Made by a program: the position numbers and the translations under genes | In this document: in pieces, positions 54,382 through 62,804 of the stretch | Layout: every line of letters begins with the position of its first letter | Numbering within the stretch: position 1 is the stretch's first letter | From: Verrucosispora sp. NA02020 | Lineage (GTDB): Bacteria > Actinomycetota > Actinomycetes > Mycobacteriales > Micromonosporaceae | Direction of reading: 5' to 3' | NCBI RefSeq assembly: GCF_013364215.1 | Contig: NZ_CP054923.1 | Span: forward strand, 3,968,001 to 4,032,000 | DNA: 64,000 nt | The notes under the pieces: generated by a model | What the model saw: the letters and a program-made list of their open reading frames with translations, nothing else | What the model was told of the DNA's origin: nothing | Database searches by the model: none

Positions 54382-55160
54382 CCGACGTGCTGCACGCCAC
54401 CGTGGACGGTCCGCCGGACGCGCCGGTGCTGGTGCTGGGCAGCTCGCTGGGGACCACCGGCGCCATGTGGCAGCCGCAGGTGGCGGCGCTCGCCACCCGG
54501 TTCCGGGTGCTCCGGTACGACCATCTCGGTCACGGCGCCTCACCCGCGCCCCCCGGGCCGTACACGATCGACCTGCTGGGCCGGAAGGTGCTCGGGCTGC
54601 TCGACGACCTGGACGTCGAGCGGGTCCACTACGCGGGGCTCTCCCTCGGCGGCATGGTCGGCATGTGGCTGGCCGCGTACGCGCCCGAGCGCATCGACCG
54701 CCTGGCCCTGCTCTGCACCTCGGCGGCGCTCGGCCCGGCCGACGGATGGCGGTCCCGCGCCGCGACCGTCCGCGCCGGTCTGCTGCACACGGTCACCGAC
54801 GCGATCGTGTCCCGCTGGTTCACCCCCGCGTTCGCCGCCGCGCACCCCGACACCGTCGCCGACTACCAGGACATGCTGGCCCTCACCCCGCCCGCCGGGT
54901 ACGCCGCCTGCTGCGAGGCGATCGCCGCCATGGATCTGCGTCCCGCCCTCGCGTCGGTACGCGCCCCCACGCTCGTGGTCGCCGCCGCCGACGACCCGGC
55001 GACCCCGCCCGCGCACGCCGCCGACATCGCCGCGCGGATCGACGGTGCCCGGCTGGTCGTGCTGGCCGACGCCGCCCACCTGGCCAACGTCGAACGACCC
55101 GAGGCCGTCTCCCGCCTGCTGACGAGCCACCTCGACCCGGAAGGCAGGGCGACGCCGTGA
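54378..55160 (+). CDS. pcaD: 3-oxoadipate enol-lactonase
   Basis: A 260-aa alpha/beta hydrolase converting the enol-lactone to 3-oxoadipate. Nucleophile GLSLGGMVG, acid AADDPATPP and His in DAAHLANVERPE. The GTG at 54378 overlaps the pcaB stop and its own stop overlaps pcaC (GTGA). In some actinobacteria PcaD and PcaC are fused as PcaL; here they are separate but coupled genes. Confidence 0.92.
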   Translation: MTDVLHATVDGPPDAPVLVLGSSLGTTGAMWQPQVAALATRFRVLRYDHLGHGASPAPPGPYTIDLLGRKVLGLLDDLDVERVHYAGLSLGGMVGMWLAAYAPERIDRLALLCTSAALGPADGWRSRAATVRAGLLHTVTDAIVSRWFTPAFAAAHPDTVADYQDMLALTPPAGYAACCEAIAAMDLRPALASVRAPTLVVAAADDPATPPAHAADIAARIDGARLVVLADAAHLANVERPEAVSRLLTSHLDPEGRATP

Positions 55161-55537
55161 CCGACGCGCAACGACACGAGGCCGGGATGGCGGTACGCCG
55201 GCAGGTGCTCGGCGACGCCCACGTGGACCGGGCGGTCGCCGACACCGACGAGTTCACCGCCGACTTCCAGGACCTGATCACCCGGTACGCGTGGGGTGAG
55301 ATCTGGACCCGGGACGGGCTGGACCGGCGTACCCGCAGTTGCATCACCCTCGCCGTCCTCGCCACCCAGCACCACGACGCGGAACTGGCGATGCACGTAC
55401 GCGCCGCGCTGCGCAACGGCCTGACCCCGCAGGAGGTCGGTGAGGTCCTGTTGCAGGTGGCCGTCTACGCTGGCGTACCGGCGGCGAACCGGGCGTTCAA
55501 GGTGGCCCAGGAGACCCTGCGGCAGGAGGCCCAGTGA
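55157..55537 (+). CDS. pcaC: 4-carboxymuconolactone decarboxylase
   Basis: A 126-aa AhpD-like protein. YAWGEIWTRDGLDRRTRSCITLAVLATQHHDAELAMHVRAALRNGLTPQEVGEVLLQVAVYAGVPAANRAF spans almost the whole family domain, described here in parts: active-site His/Cys region (SCITL, QHHDAELAMH) and GVPAANRAF end. It is coupled to pcaD and pcaR by GTGA overlaps. Confidence 0.93.
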   Translation: MTDAQRHEAGMAVRRQVLGDAHVDRAVADTDEFTADFQDLITRYAWGEIWTRDGLDRRTRSCITLAVLATQHHDAELAMHVRAALRNGLTPQEVGEVLLQVAVYAGVPAANRAFKVAQETLRQEAQ

Positions 55538-56322
55538 CCGACGCGGCGACCACGCGATCCGGCGAGTTCGTCCAGTCGCTGGAACGCGGTCTCGCCGTGA
55601 TCAGGGCGTTCGACGCGGAGCACCCGCAACTCACCCTCAGCGAGGTCGCCCGCGCCACCGGGCTGACCCGCGCCGCCGCCCGACGGTTCCTGCTCACCCT
55701 GGTCGAGTTGGGCTACGTGCACACCGACGGGCGGTTGTTCTCGCTGCGCCCACGCATCCTGGACCTCGGCTACGCGTACCTCTCCGGCCTGGGTCTGCCG
55801 GAGGTGGCCCGGCCGCACATGGCGGCCCTGGTCGCGCAGGTCCACGAGTCGTGCTCCGCCTCGGTCCTCGACGGCGACGAGGTGGTCTACGTGGCCCGGG
55901 TGCCCGCCAAACGGATCATGACGGTGGGGATCAGCGTCGGCACCCGCTTCCCCGCGTACGCCACCTCGATGGGCCGGGTGCTGCTCGCCGCACAGCCCGC
56001 GCAGTGGCTGGACGACTACCTCGCCACCGCGACGCTGCGCCCGCTCACCCGTCGCACCGTCACCGACCCGGCCAAGCTGCGCACCATCCTCACCAGGATC
56101 GCCGCCCAGGGGTACGCCCTGGTCGACCAGGAACTTGAGGAGGGGCTGCGGTCGCTGGCCGCCCCGGTACGCGCCGACGACGGCACCGTGATCGCGGCGG
56201 TCAACGTCTCCGCCCACGCCAGCCGCGGCACGTTCGACGCGATCCGCAGGGAACTGCTGCCGCCGCTGCTCGCCGCCGCCCGGCGCATCGAGGAGGACCT
56301 GGCCGGGGGAGCACTCCGCTAG
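55534..56322 (+). CDS. pcaR: IclR-family regulator of the pca operon
   Basis: A 262-aa IclR protein with HTH LTLSEVARATGLTRAAARRFLLTLVELGYV and an effector domain (MAALVAQVHESCSASVLDGDEVVYVARVPAKRIMTVGISVGTRFPAYATSMGRVLLA) characteristic of PcaR/PcaU/PobR proteins. It is the last gene of the operon and is coupled to pcaC, with AGGAGG before the GTG. It likely acts at the GTTCG sites between pobA and pcaI. Confidence 0.92.
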   Translation: MTDAATTRSGEFVQSLERGLAVIRAFDAEHPQLTLSEVARATGLTRAAARRFLLTLVELGYVHTDGRLFSLRPRILDLGYAYLSGLGLPEVARPHMAALVAQVHESCSASVLDGDEVVYVARVPAKRIMTVGISVGTRFPAYATSMGRVLLAAQPAQWLDDYLATATLRPLTRRTVTDPAKLRTILTRIAAQGYALVDQELEEGLRSLAAPVRADDGTVIAAVNVSAHASRGTFDAIRRELLPPLLAAARRIEEDLAGGALR

Positions 56323-56410
56323 GCAGGCTCCCTCGTCTGCGGGTCGGCTGAATCCGCCCGGAACGCCCGGTCGGCGTACCACCATGTGGTGGACGACGAA
56401 CGGGGGCGAC

Positions 56411-57982
56411 GTGAGCGAGCTGTTGCTGATCATCACGTTGGGCGTCACCGTGCTGGTCGGCACCACCCTCGGCGGTCGCTACCGGGTCGCGCCACCGGTC
56501 CTGCTCATCTGCATGGGCGCGCTGCTGGCGCTGCTACCGCCGTTGTCACACGTCATCCTGCCCCCCGAGGTGGTGCTGCTGCTGTTCCTGCCGGCCATCC
56601 TCTACCGGGAGAGCCTGACCACCAGCCTGCGCGAGGTCCGGGCGAACATCGTGGTGATCACGCTGCTGGCGGTCGGGCTGGTCGGCGTCACGATGGTGGT
56701 GGTGTCCCTGGTCGTGCAGCGCTTCGGCGTCGACCCGGCGGTGGCCTGGGTGCTCGGCGCGGTGCTCGCCCCGACCGACGCCGCGGCCGTGGCCGGTCTG
56801 GCCAAGCGGATGCCCCGGCGGCTGCTCACCACGCTGCACACCGAGAGCCTGATCAACGACGGCACCGCCCTGGTGCTGTTCGCCGTGGCGCTCGGGCTGC
56901 TCGGTGGCGGTGCCGCGCCGACCGTCTTCGAACTCGTCGAGCGGGTCGGCCTGTCGTTCCTCGGTGGCATCGCCGCCGGTCTGCTGGTCGGCACCGTGGT
57001 GATCCTCATCCGCAAGCGCCTGGACGACCCGTTGCGGGAGGGCGCGATCAGCGTGCTCACCCCGTTCGCCGCGTTCTTCCTCGCCGACGTCGTGCACGAG
57101 AGCGGCGTACTCGCGGTGGTGGTCTCCGGGTTGATGCTGACCGCGGCCAGTCCCCGGGTGGTCCGGGCCCGGTCGCGGGTGCTGGCGCTGTCGTTCTGGG
57201 ACCTGACCACCTTCCTCATCAACGGTGGACTCTTCGTGCTGGTCGGCATGCAGATTCCCCGGGCGGTACGCAGCGTCACCAGCGTGTCGCTGCTGCGTGC
57301 GCTCGCTATCGCGGTGGTGGTGGCCGTGGTGCTGGTGGCGGTGCGGATGCTCTGGCTGCACCTCACCGCGATCGTCGCCCGGCTGGTGGACCGACGTGCG
57401 GTCGCGGTCAGCCGTCGGGTGAACTGGCGGGTCCGTACCGTCGCCGGGTGGGCCGGGTTCCGGGGCGCGGTCTCGCTGGCGGCGGCGCTCGCCGTGCCGC
57501 TCAGCATCGACGGGGACCGGGTCCCGGAACGGGACCTGATCATCTTCTGCGTGGCGGCGGTGATCCTGCTGACCATGCTGGTGCAGGGCACCACGCTGCC
57601 GTTCCTGCTGACCTGGGCGGGGCTCACCGGTGACCCGGAACGCGAGGACGAGAGCCGGCAGGCGCGGGTCCGCGCCACCCAGGTCACCCTCGACGCGCTG
57701 CCGGACATCGCCGAGCGGATCGGTGCCGACGCGGACATTCTGCGGCGGATCCAGGACGAGTACTCCGGGCACCTGGACGCGGCCCAGGCCGAGCCGGAGG
57801 ACGACACGGCTGCCGTCCAGGAGGCGGAGCGTCAGCTACGGCTGGCCGCGCTGGACCACAAGCGCCGTGAGATCACCCGGATGCGCGACTCCCGGGAGAT
57901 CGACGACGTGGTGCTGCGCGAGTTGCAGGCGCACCTGGACGTCGAGGAGATCCGCCTGCTCGGGCCGCGCACGCTCGAATGA
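56411..57982 (+). CDS. Na+/H+ antiporter, CPA1 (NhaP) family
   Basis: A 523-aa membrane antiporter with about 12 helices. LAPTDAAAVAGLAKRMP carries the ion-binding TD motif, then ESLINDGTALVLFAVAL (ND), and WAGFRGAVSLAAALAVP. The cytoplasmic C-terminal tail (about 110 residues) is helical and charged. It would exchange Na+ for H+ for pH or salt homeostasis. GTG 56411 follows a GGGGGCGAC ribosome site; ATG 56384 would add nine non-hydrophobic residues. The convergent CdaR gene is separated by the repeat hairpin. Confidence 0.9.
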   Translation: MSELLLIITLGVTVLVGTTLGGRYRVAPPVLLICMGALLALLPPLSHVILPPEVVLLLFLPAILYRESLTTSLREVRANIVVITLLAVGLVGVTMVVVSLVVQRFGVDPAVAWVLGAVLAPTDAAAVAGLAKRMPRRLLTTLHTESLINDGTALVLFAVALGLLGGGAAPTVFELVERVGLSFLGGIAAGLLVGTVVILIRKRLDDPLREGAISVLTPFAAFFLADVVHESGVLAVVVSGLMLTAASPRVVRARSRVLALSFWDLTTFLINGGLFVLVGMQIPRAVRSVTSVSLLRALAIAVVVAVVLVAVRMLWLHLTAIVARLVDRRAVAVSRRVNWRVRTVAGWAGFRGAVSLAAALAVPLSIDGDRVPERDLIIFCVAAVILLTMLVQGTTLPFLLTWAGLTGDPEREDESRQARVRATQVTLDALPDIAERIGADADILRRIQDEYSGHLDAAQAEPEDDTAAVQEAERQLRLAALDHKRREITRMRDSREIDDVVLRELQAHLDVEEIRLLGPRTLE

Positions 57983-57998
57983 CCGCGCGCTCAGTGCA

Positions 57999-58046
57999 AG
58001 GAAGGGTCCCCTGCTAACGCCTGGTGCATAGCAGGGGACCCTTCCT
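57999..58046. terminator. Conserved hairpin repeat, copy 2 (bidirectional terminator)
   Basis: 18-bp perfect arms (57999-58016, 58029-58046) and the 12-nt loop acgcctggtgca, the reverse complement of the copy 1 loop. Compared with copy 1 one G-C pair has become A-T in both arms. It lies between the convergent antiporter and cdaR genes. Confidence 0.85.
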
Positions 58047-58102
58047 AACACATCACGACGACACACATCACCACGACCGCGCCGCGAGGGTCGGTGGGCC
58101 GC

Positions 58103-59338
58103 TCAGGGGGTCGCGGCGGGCGGGACGGGTGCCGGCAGCGCCAGTGCCACGGTGAGGTCCAGCAGGCAGTGCGGGTCGGTGAGCCGCTCGCCGTAGAGCT
58201 GGCGGAGCTGACCCATCCGGTACCGGACGGTCTGCGGGTGGACGAAGAGGTCGGCGGCGACGTCGTCGCGTCGCCCCTGGTGCAGCAGCCAGGAGCGCAG
58301 TGTCTCGGCGAGCCGCTCGGCACTGGCCGGGGGCAGCGCGGCCAGTGGTTGCAGCACCCGGGCACGCAGGTCGGCCAGAGCCTCCAGGTCGGCGCTGAGC
58401 AGCAGTTCGGCCAGATGGTGCTCGGTGTCCACCGGCTCCCCGTCGTCGGGCGGCGCGATGCCCAGGGCGTTGAGCCGCAGCACCCGCTCGTAGGACGAAC
58501 TGGCCCGGACCCACGAGCGGGCCGGGCCCAGCACGGCGCGTCGGCCCTGCAACACCCGGGCGAGCTGCCGTCGCCGGTCGCCGTGCATGTCCGGTACGAG
58601 CAGCACGGCGGTCTCTGCGCCCGACTCCCCGGCGGGCAGTTCCTCGTTGCTCTCCAGGGTGTGCTCGTCGAGCAGGGCCAGTGCGCCGCGCAGCTTCGTC
58701 TGCGGCAGCAGCACGACGGTCAGCGTCTGCGGCAGCGGCCAGTCGGCCCGCTCCGCGCTGCGCACCAGCACGTCCTCCGGCTCGCCGAGGAGCAACTGCT
58801 GGGTGAGACGTTCCAGGTTCCGCCGCCGGGCCCGCCCGACGCTGGCCAGCTCGTCGGCGTGCCCGGCCACGCTGGCCGCGGAGAGTTCGTCGATGTAGGC
58901 GAACATCAGCTCGGCGAACTCGGCGACCGCAGCGGCGGGTGACCCGATCGCCACCGTGGTGGCGGCCAGTTCCCGCCAGGAGACCCGGGCGCCGATCCGG
59001 TACGCGGCCAGCAGCGCGTCCACGCTGCGACCCGACCGGGCCTCGCCGCTGCCCAGCGCGTACGCGGCCTCCAGCGCCGGGACCAGCGGTGTGCTGGGAT
59101 CGCCGCCGTGGGACCGTTCGAGCAGTTGCAGGAAGGTGCCCAACGCGATCTGCACCGCGTTCTCGATCTTGTCCCGCATCTGTCCGGTCAGGGTGCCGGA
59201 GTAACTGGGCACCTCCGCCGTGATCGCGGTGACGGTCCGTTCGGCGACCAGCGGCAGGCGCTCGCGCAGCTCACGGGCTACCCGCTGGTCCAACTCGATG
59301 CGAGCCGCCCGGTGGCTGGTGCCGGAACTTTCCGCCAC
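58103..59338 (-). CDS. PucR/CdaR-type transcriptional regulator
   Basis: A 411-aa regulator. The N-terminal part (ELDQRVARELRERLPLVAERTVTAITAEVPSYS, then SVDALLAAYRIGARVSWRELAA) is the RsbT-like/GGDEF-related region of actinobacterial PucR proteins, and the C-terminal HTH_30 reads LAETLRSWLLHQGRRDDVAADLFVHPQTVRYRMGQLRQLYG. GTG 59338 is chosen for the GGGGAGAA ribosome site; GTG 59356 lies before it. It is divergent from the reductase-desaturase pair and probably regulates membrane-lipid desaturation. Confidence 0.86.
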   Translation of the reverse strand: MAESSGTSHRAARIELDQRVARELRERLPLVAERTVTAITAEVPSYSGTLTGQMRDKIENAVQIALGTFLQLLERSHGGDPSTPLVPALEAAYALGSGEARSGRSVDALLAAYRIGARVSWRELAATTVAIGSPAAAVAEFAELMFAYIDELSAASVAGHADELASVGRARRRNLERLTQQLLLGEPEDVLVRSAERADWPLPQTLTVVLLPQTKLRGALALLDEHTLESNEELPAGESGAETAVLLVPDMHGDRRRQLARVLQGRRAVLGPARSWVRASSSYERVLRLNALGIAPPDDGEPVDTEHHLAELLLSADLEALADLRARVLQPLAALPPASAERLAETLRSWLLHQGRRDDVAADLFVHPQTVRYRMGQLRQLYGERLTDPHCLLDLTVALALPAPVPPAATP

Positions 59339-59422
59339 GTTGTTCTCCCCGCACAAAACGGATGGGTCGCTTTACCTTCGCCGGCCAAGATTTTATGCCC
59401 AGCACACGGCGACCATCGTTCT

Positions 59423-60514
59423 ATGACCGCCACCGTTCCGCGACCCGGCGCCAAGGTATCCCTTCGACGCCGTCTGTGGCGACTCGCCGAGTCGGTGACC
59501 ACACCGGTACTGCCCGGGGACTACCTCGACCTGGTCGCCCCGCTGCGGGCCAGCGCCGACCTGCGCGGGCGGATCGTCGAGGTGCGCCCTGAGACGGCGG
59601 ACGCGGCGACCGTGCTGATCCAGCCGGGCCGCAGCTGGCGTGGCCACGTCCCCGGCCAGTACGTGCGCCTCGGCGTCGACGTGGACGGCGTACGCCAGTG
59701 GCGGGCCTATTCGGTGACCTCGGCACCCGGCCGCCGCACCGACCCGATCTCGGTGACCGTCAAGGCGATCCCCGACGGCGTGGTCAGCAACCACCTGGTG
59801 CGGCGGGCGCGCCCCGGCACGCTGGTGCAGCTCGACCAGGCACGCGGCGACTTCGTGCTGCCCTCGCCGGCGCCGGAGCGGGTGCTGTTCCTTACCGCAG
59901 GTAGCGGCATCACCCCGGTCGCCGGGATGCTGCGCTCGGGCGCGCTGGACGGCAGCGACGTGGTGCTCGTCCACTCGGCGCCGACCGCCGACGACGTGGT
60001 CTTCGGCCCGGAACTGCGTGCCCTCGCCGCACGCGGCGCCCTGCGGCTGGTGGAGCGCCACACCTCCGTCGAGGGCCTGCTGGACGTCGCCGAACTCGAC
60101 ACGCTCGTCCCCGACCACCTGGAGCGCCGGACCTGGGCGTGCGGCCCGCTCGGTCTGCTCGACGCGGCCGAGGCACACTGGGAGGCCCGTGGGCAGGTCG
60201 AGCGCCTGCACACCGAACGCTTCCGACCCACGATCATCACCGCCGGTGACGGCGGCACGGTCACCTTCACCAACTCGTCGGTGACGGTGGCGGCCGACGG
60301 CACCACCCCGCTGCTCGACGCCGGTGAGAACGCCGGCGTGCTGATGCCCTCCGGCTGCCGGATGGGCATCTGCTTCGGCTGCGTGCTGCCACTTCGCCAG
60401 GGCGCTGTCCGCGACCTGCGCAACGGACAGCTCACCACCGCCCTGCCGGGCGACGGCGTACGCGTGCAGACCTGCGTGTCGGCCGCGGCCGGGCCCTGCG
60501 AACTCGAGATCTGA
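59423..60514 (+). CDS. Ferredoxin-type reductase for acyl desaturase (Rv3230c-like)
   Basis: A 363-aa FAD/NAD(P)/[2Fe-2S] reductase. FAD site RAYSVTSAPG, NAD(P) site TAGSGITPVAGML, TWACGPLGLLDAAE and C-terminal plant-type cluster SGCRMGICFGCVLPL with a further Cys in VQTCVSAA. The adjoining desaturase gene reproduces the M. tuberculosis Rv3230c-DesA3 arrangement, in which this protein supplies electrons for delta-9 desaturation. ATG 59423 begins the family region and has no clear ribosome site; the frame back to 59108 runs antisense to cdaR. Confidence 0.9.
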   Translation: MTATVPRPGAKVSLRRRLWRLAESVTTPVLPGDYLDLVAPLRASADLRGRIVEVRPETADAATVLIQPGRSWRGHVPGQYVRLGVDVDGVRQWRAYSVTSAPGRRTDPISVTVKAIPDGVVSNHLVRRARPGTLVQLDQARGDFVLPSPAPERVLFLTAGSGITPVAGMLRSGALDGSDVVLVHSAPTADDVVFGPELRALAARGALRLVERHTSVEGLLDVAELDTLVPDHLERRTWACGPLGLLDAAEAHWEARGQVERLHTERFRPTIITAGDGGTVTFTNSSVTVAADGTTPLLDAGENAGVLMPSGCRMGICFGCVLPLRQGAVRDLRNGQLTTALPGDGVRVQTCVSAAAGPCELEI

Positions 60515-60531
60515 ATCGGAGAACCGCCGCC

Positions 60532-61683
60532 GTGACCGTGATCCAGAAGAAGGCCAACAACCCGATCGCGCACCTCACCGCCGAGGACATCGAGAACCTC
60601 GGCCGGGAGCTCGACGCCCTGCGGGAGCGGGTGATCAACTCCCGGGGTGAGCGGGACGCCGCGTACATCCGCAAGGTCATCTCGACGCAGCGCAAGCTGG
60701 AGGTCGGCAGCCGGGTGGTGCTGCTGTTCTCGCTGTTCCCGCCGGCCTGGATCATCGGCACCGCGGGTCTGTCGGTGGCCAAGATCCTGGAGAACATGGA
60801 GATCGGGCACAACGTCCTGCACGGTCAGTGGGACTGGATGCGCGACCCGAAGATCCACTCGACGAGCTGGGAGTGGGACCACGCCACCCCCGCCTCGCAG
60901 TGGAAGGAATCGCACAACGAGCTGCACCACCGCTACACGAACGTGGTCGGCAAGGACAACGACCTCGGGTACGGCATCATGCGGGTGGACGAGGACCAGC
61001 CCTGGCACCCGGCCTACCTGGGCCAGCCGGTCTACAACTTCGTCAACGCCTGCTTCTTCGAGTACGGCGTCGCCGCGTACGACCTCGACCTGGCCAACAA
61101 CCTCAAGGACGGCAAGCACAAGAGCCCGGAGTTCCGGGCCCGGCTCCGCGCGGTCGGCCGCAAGATCCGCCGCCAGGCGCTCAAGGACTACGTGGTCCAT
61201 CCGCTGCTGTCCGGCCCGTCGTTCTTCCACACCATGGCCGCGACCTTCACCGCCAACCTGGTCCGCAACGTGTGGAGCCACTCGGTGATCATGTGCGGGC
61301 ACTTCCCGAAGGGCGTGGAGACCTTCGAGAAGACCTCGATCGAGGGGGAGACCCGGGGCGAGTGGTACCTGCGGCAGATGCTCGGCTCGGGCAACATCAG
61401 CGGTAGCAAGCTGATGCACATCATGACCGGCAACCTGTCGTTCCAGATCGAGCACCACCTCTTCCCCGACCTGCCCAGCAACCGCTACCAGGAGATCGCC
61501 CCCGAGGTGCGGGCGCTCTTCGACAAGTACGGCCTGAAGTACGTCACCGGCTCCCTGCCGCGACAGGTGCTCTCCGCGTGGGGCAAGGTCTTCCGCCTCG
61601 CCCTGCCGAACCGCCGCCGCCGCACCGAGACGACCTCGGACGACCGACCGGCGACGCCCGCGCTGGCCGCCGCCGGCGTCTGA
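60532..61683 (+). CDS. Membrane acyl-CoA (stearoyl-type) desaturase, DesA3-like
   Basis: A 383-aa di-iron membrane desaturase. Three His boxes are visible: GHNVLHGQW, SHNELHHRYTN and QIEHHLFPDLP. Two hydrophobic hairpins lie around FSLFPPAWIIGTAGLSVAK and SFFHTMAATFTANLV. It introduces a double bond into saturated fatty acyl chains using electrons from the upstream reductase, 17 nt away. The start is GTG. A terminator hairpin follows. Confidence 0.92.
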   Translation: MTVIQKKANNPIAHLTAEDIENLGRELDALRERVINSRGERDAAYIRKVISTQRKLEVGSRVVLLFSLFPPAWIIGTAGLSVAKILENMEIGHNVLHGQWDWMRDPKIHSTSWEWDHATPASQWKESHNELHHRYTNVVGKDNDLGYGIMRVDEDQPWHPAYLGQPVYNFVNACFFEYGVAAYDLDLANNLKDGKHKSPEFRARLRAVGRKIRRQALKDYVVHPLLSGPSFFHTMAATFTANLVRNVWSHSVIMCGHFPKGVETFEKTSIEGETRGEWYLRQMLGSGNISGSKLMHIMTGNLSFQIEHHLFPDLPSNRYQEIAPEVRALFDKYGLKYVTGSLPRQVLSAWGKVFRLALPNRRRRTETTSDDRPATPALAAAGV

Positions 61684-61694
61684 CACCGCCGACT

Positions 61695-61723
61695 TCCGAG
61701 CCGCCGGTCAACGGCGGCTCGGA
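61695..61723. terminator. Hairpin between the desaturase and small membrane protein genes
   Basis: A 12-bp perfect stem (61695-61706 with 61712-61723) and a 5-nt loop in the convergent gap. It overlaps the stop codon of the minus-strand gene. Confidence 0.75.
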
Positions 61724-61884
61724 TAGTTCTGGGCCGACCGCCGCCCCTTGACGAAAGCCAGCACGATCACCGCGACGAGCGCGATGACACCGATGATGAG
61801 CAGCCAACGGACCGCTTCGAGAAGCAGCCCGAGCAGGACGAGCACACCGGCCACCACGCCGACCACCCAGAGCAGGGCACGCAT
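61708..61884 (-). CDS. Small two-helix membrane protein
   Basis: A 58-aa protein with two strongly hydrophobic segments (ALLWVVGVVAGVLVLLGLLLE and LLIIGVIALVAVIVLAFV) and a basic tail KGRRSAQNYPSRR. ATG 61884 is chosen because AGGAGG lies 6 nt upstream; GTG 61890 would abut that site. It resembles hydrophobic-hairpin proteins common in actinobacteria but has no assignable function. Its 3' end is read through the shared terminator. Confidence 0.7.
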   Translation of the reverse strand: MRALLWVVGVVAGVLVLLGLLLEAVRWLLIIGVIALVAVIVLAFVKGRRSAQNYPSRR

Positions 61885-61956
61885 CTCCACCTCCTGGACG
61901 GGTCGCCCGGACGATCCGGGCGGCCTGCCTGGTCAGCTACCCCGTCCGGCCCGGCC

Positions 61957-62700
61957 TCATGCCTGCCCGACCAGGTCGGGGCCGGTCGTGGTCTGCGCCA
62001 CATAGACCGTGTTGGCCGATTCGCCGCCGGTCAGCGGGTTCGCGAAGCGCACCACGTGGCTGTGGTGGGTCGGGAAGACCTCGGCGAGCACCCGCTCGAA
62101 CCCCGGCTCGGGCGGGTCGTCCGACCAGAGCGCGAACACCCCGCCCGGCCGCAGCAACCGCGCCAGGCGACCCAGCCCCGCCGGAGTGTAGAAGTCGGCG
62201 TGGCTCGGGTGCAGCACATGCTGGGGGGAGTGGTCGACGTCCAGGATGATGGCGTCGAAACGACGCCCCGGCGCGTCGGGGTCGAGGCCCTCCCCGCCGG
62301 CCACCCGGGCGAAGAAGTCGGCCCGGGCCAACCGGGTACGCGGATCGGTGGTCAGCCCGGCGGCGAACGGCAACAACTCGCGCCGGTGCCAGTCGATGAC
62401 GTCCTCGAGCGCCTCCACCACCAGCAGTGCGCCCACCCGTTCGTCGGCCAGCACGGTCCGCGCCGTGTACCCGAGCCCGAGACCGCCGACCGCCACGTCC
62501 AGACCGGTCCCGGCGAGCGGCGCCAGCCCCAACCGGGCCAGCTCGACCTCACCGGCGGTGAAGAGGCTCGACATCAGGAACTCGTCGTCGAGTTTGACCT
62601 CGTACACGTCGAGGTCGAGACGGAGGTCCCGGCGTCGGCGCAGGCTGATCTCACCGATCGGGGTCGGACGCCAGGCCAGTTCCTCGAAACGTACGCTCAC
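61957..62700 (-). CDS. Spermidine-synthase-fold methyltransferase-like protein
   Basis: A 247-aa Rossmann-fold protein. The nucleotide loop is DVAVGGLGLGYTARTVL, the acidic strand end LLVVEALEDVIDWHRRELLP, and AIILDVDHSPQHVLHP and LRPGGVFALWSDDPPE follow the spermidine-synthase pattern. Aminopropyl-transferase residues are not obviously kept, so a general methyltransferase-like or orphan role is possible. GTG 62700 is chosen: TAGCAT (62713-62708) sits 7 nt upstream as -10, implying a leaderless transcript; the frame back to 62760 lies in promoter sequence. Confidence 0.78.
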   Translation of the reverse strand: MSVRFEELAWRPTPIGEISLRRRRDLRLDLDVYEVKLDDEFLMSSLFTAGEVELARLGLAPLAGTGLDVAVGGLGLGYTARTVLADERVGALLVVEALEDVIDWHRRELLPFAAGLTTDPRTRLARADFFARVAGGEGLDPDAPGRRFDAIILDVDHSPQHVLHPSHADFYTPAGLGRLARLLRPGGVFALWSDDPPEPGFERVLAEVFPTHHSHVVRFANPLTGGESANTVYVAQTTTGPDLVGQA

Positions 62701-62804
62701 CGGCCGGATGCTACGCGGTTGCCGACGGGTGGTGACGCACGGTCCACGCGACATCGACACGCCGCATATCCTGTGCGCCGACCGTCTCGCGCGGAGGAGA
62801 TCGC

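Noticed and set aside
54378..55537. PcaL fusion (PcaD-PcaC)
   Set aside because: Although the two genes overlap by GTGA, they are in different frames with a clear stop and start, so they are separate proteins.
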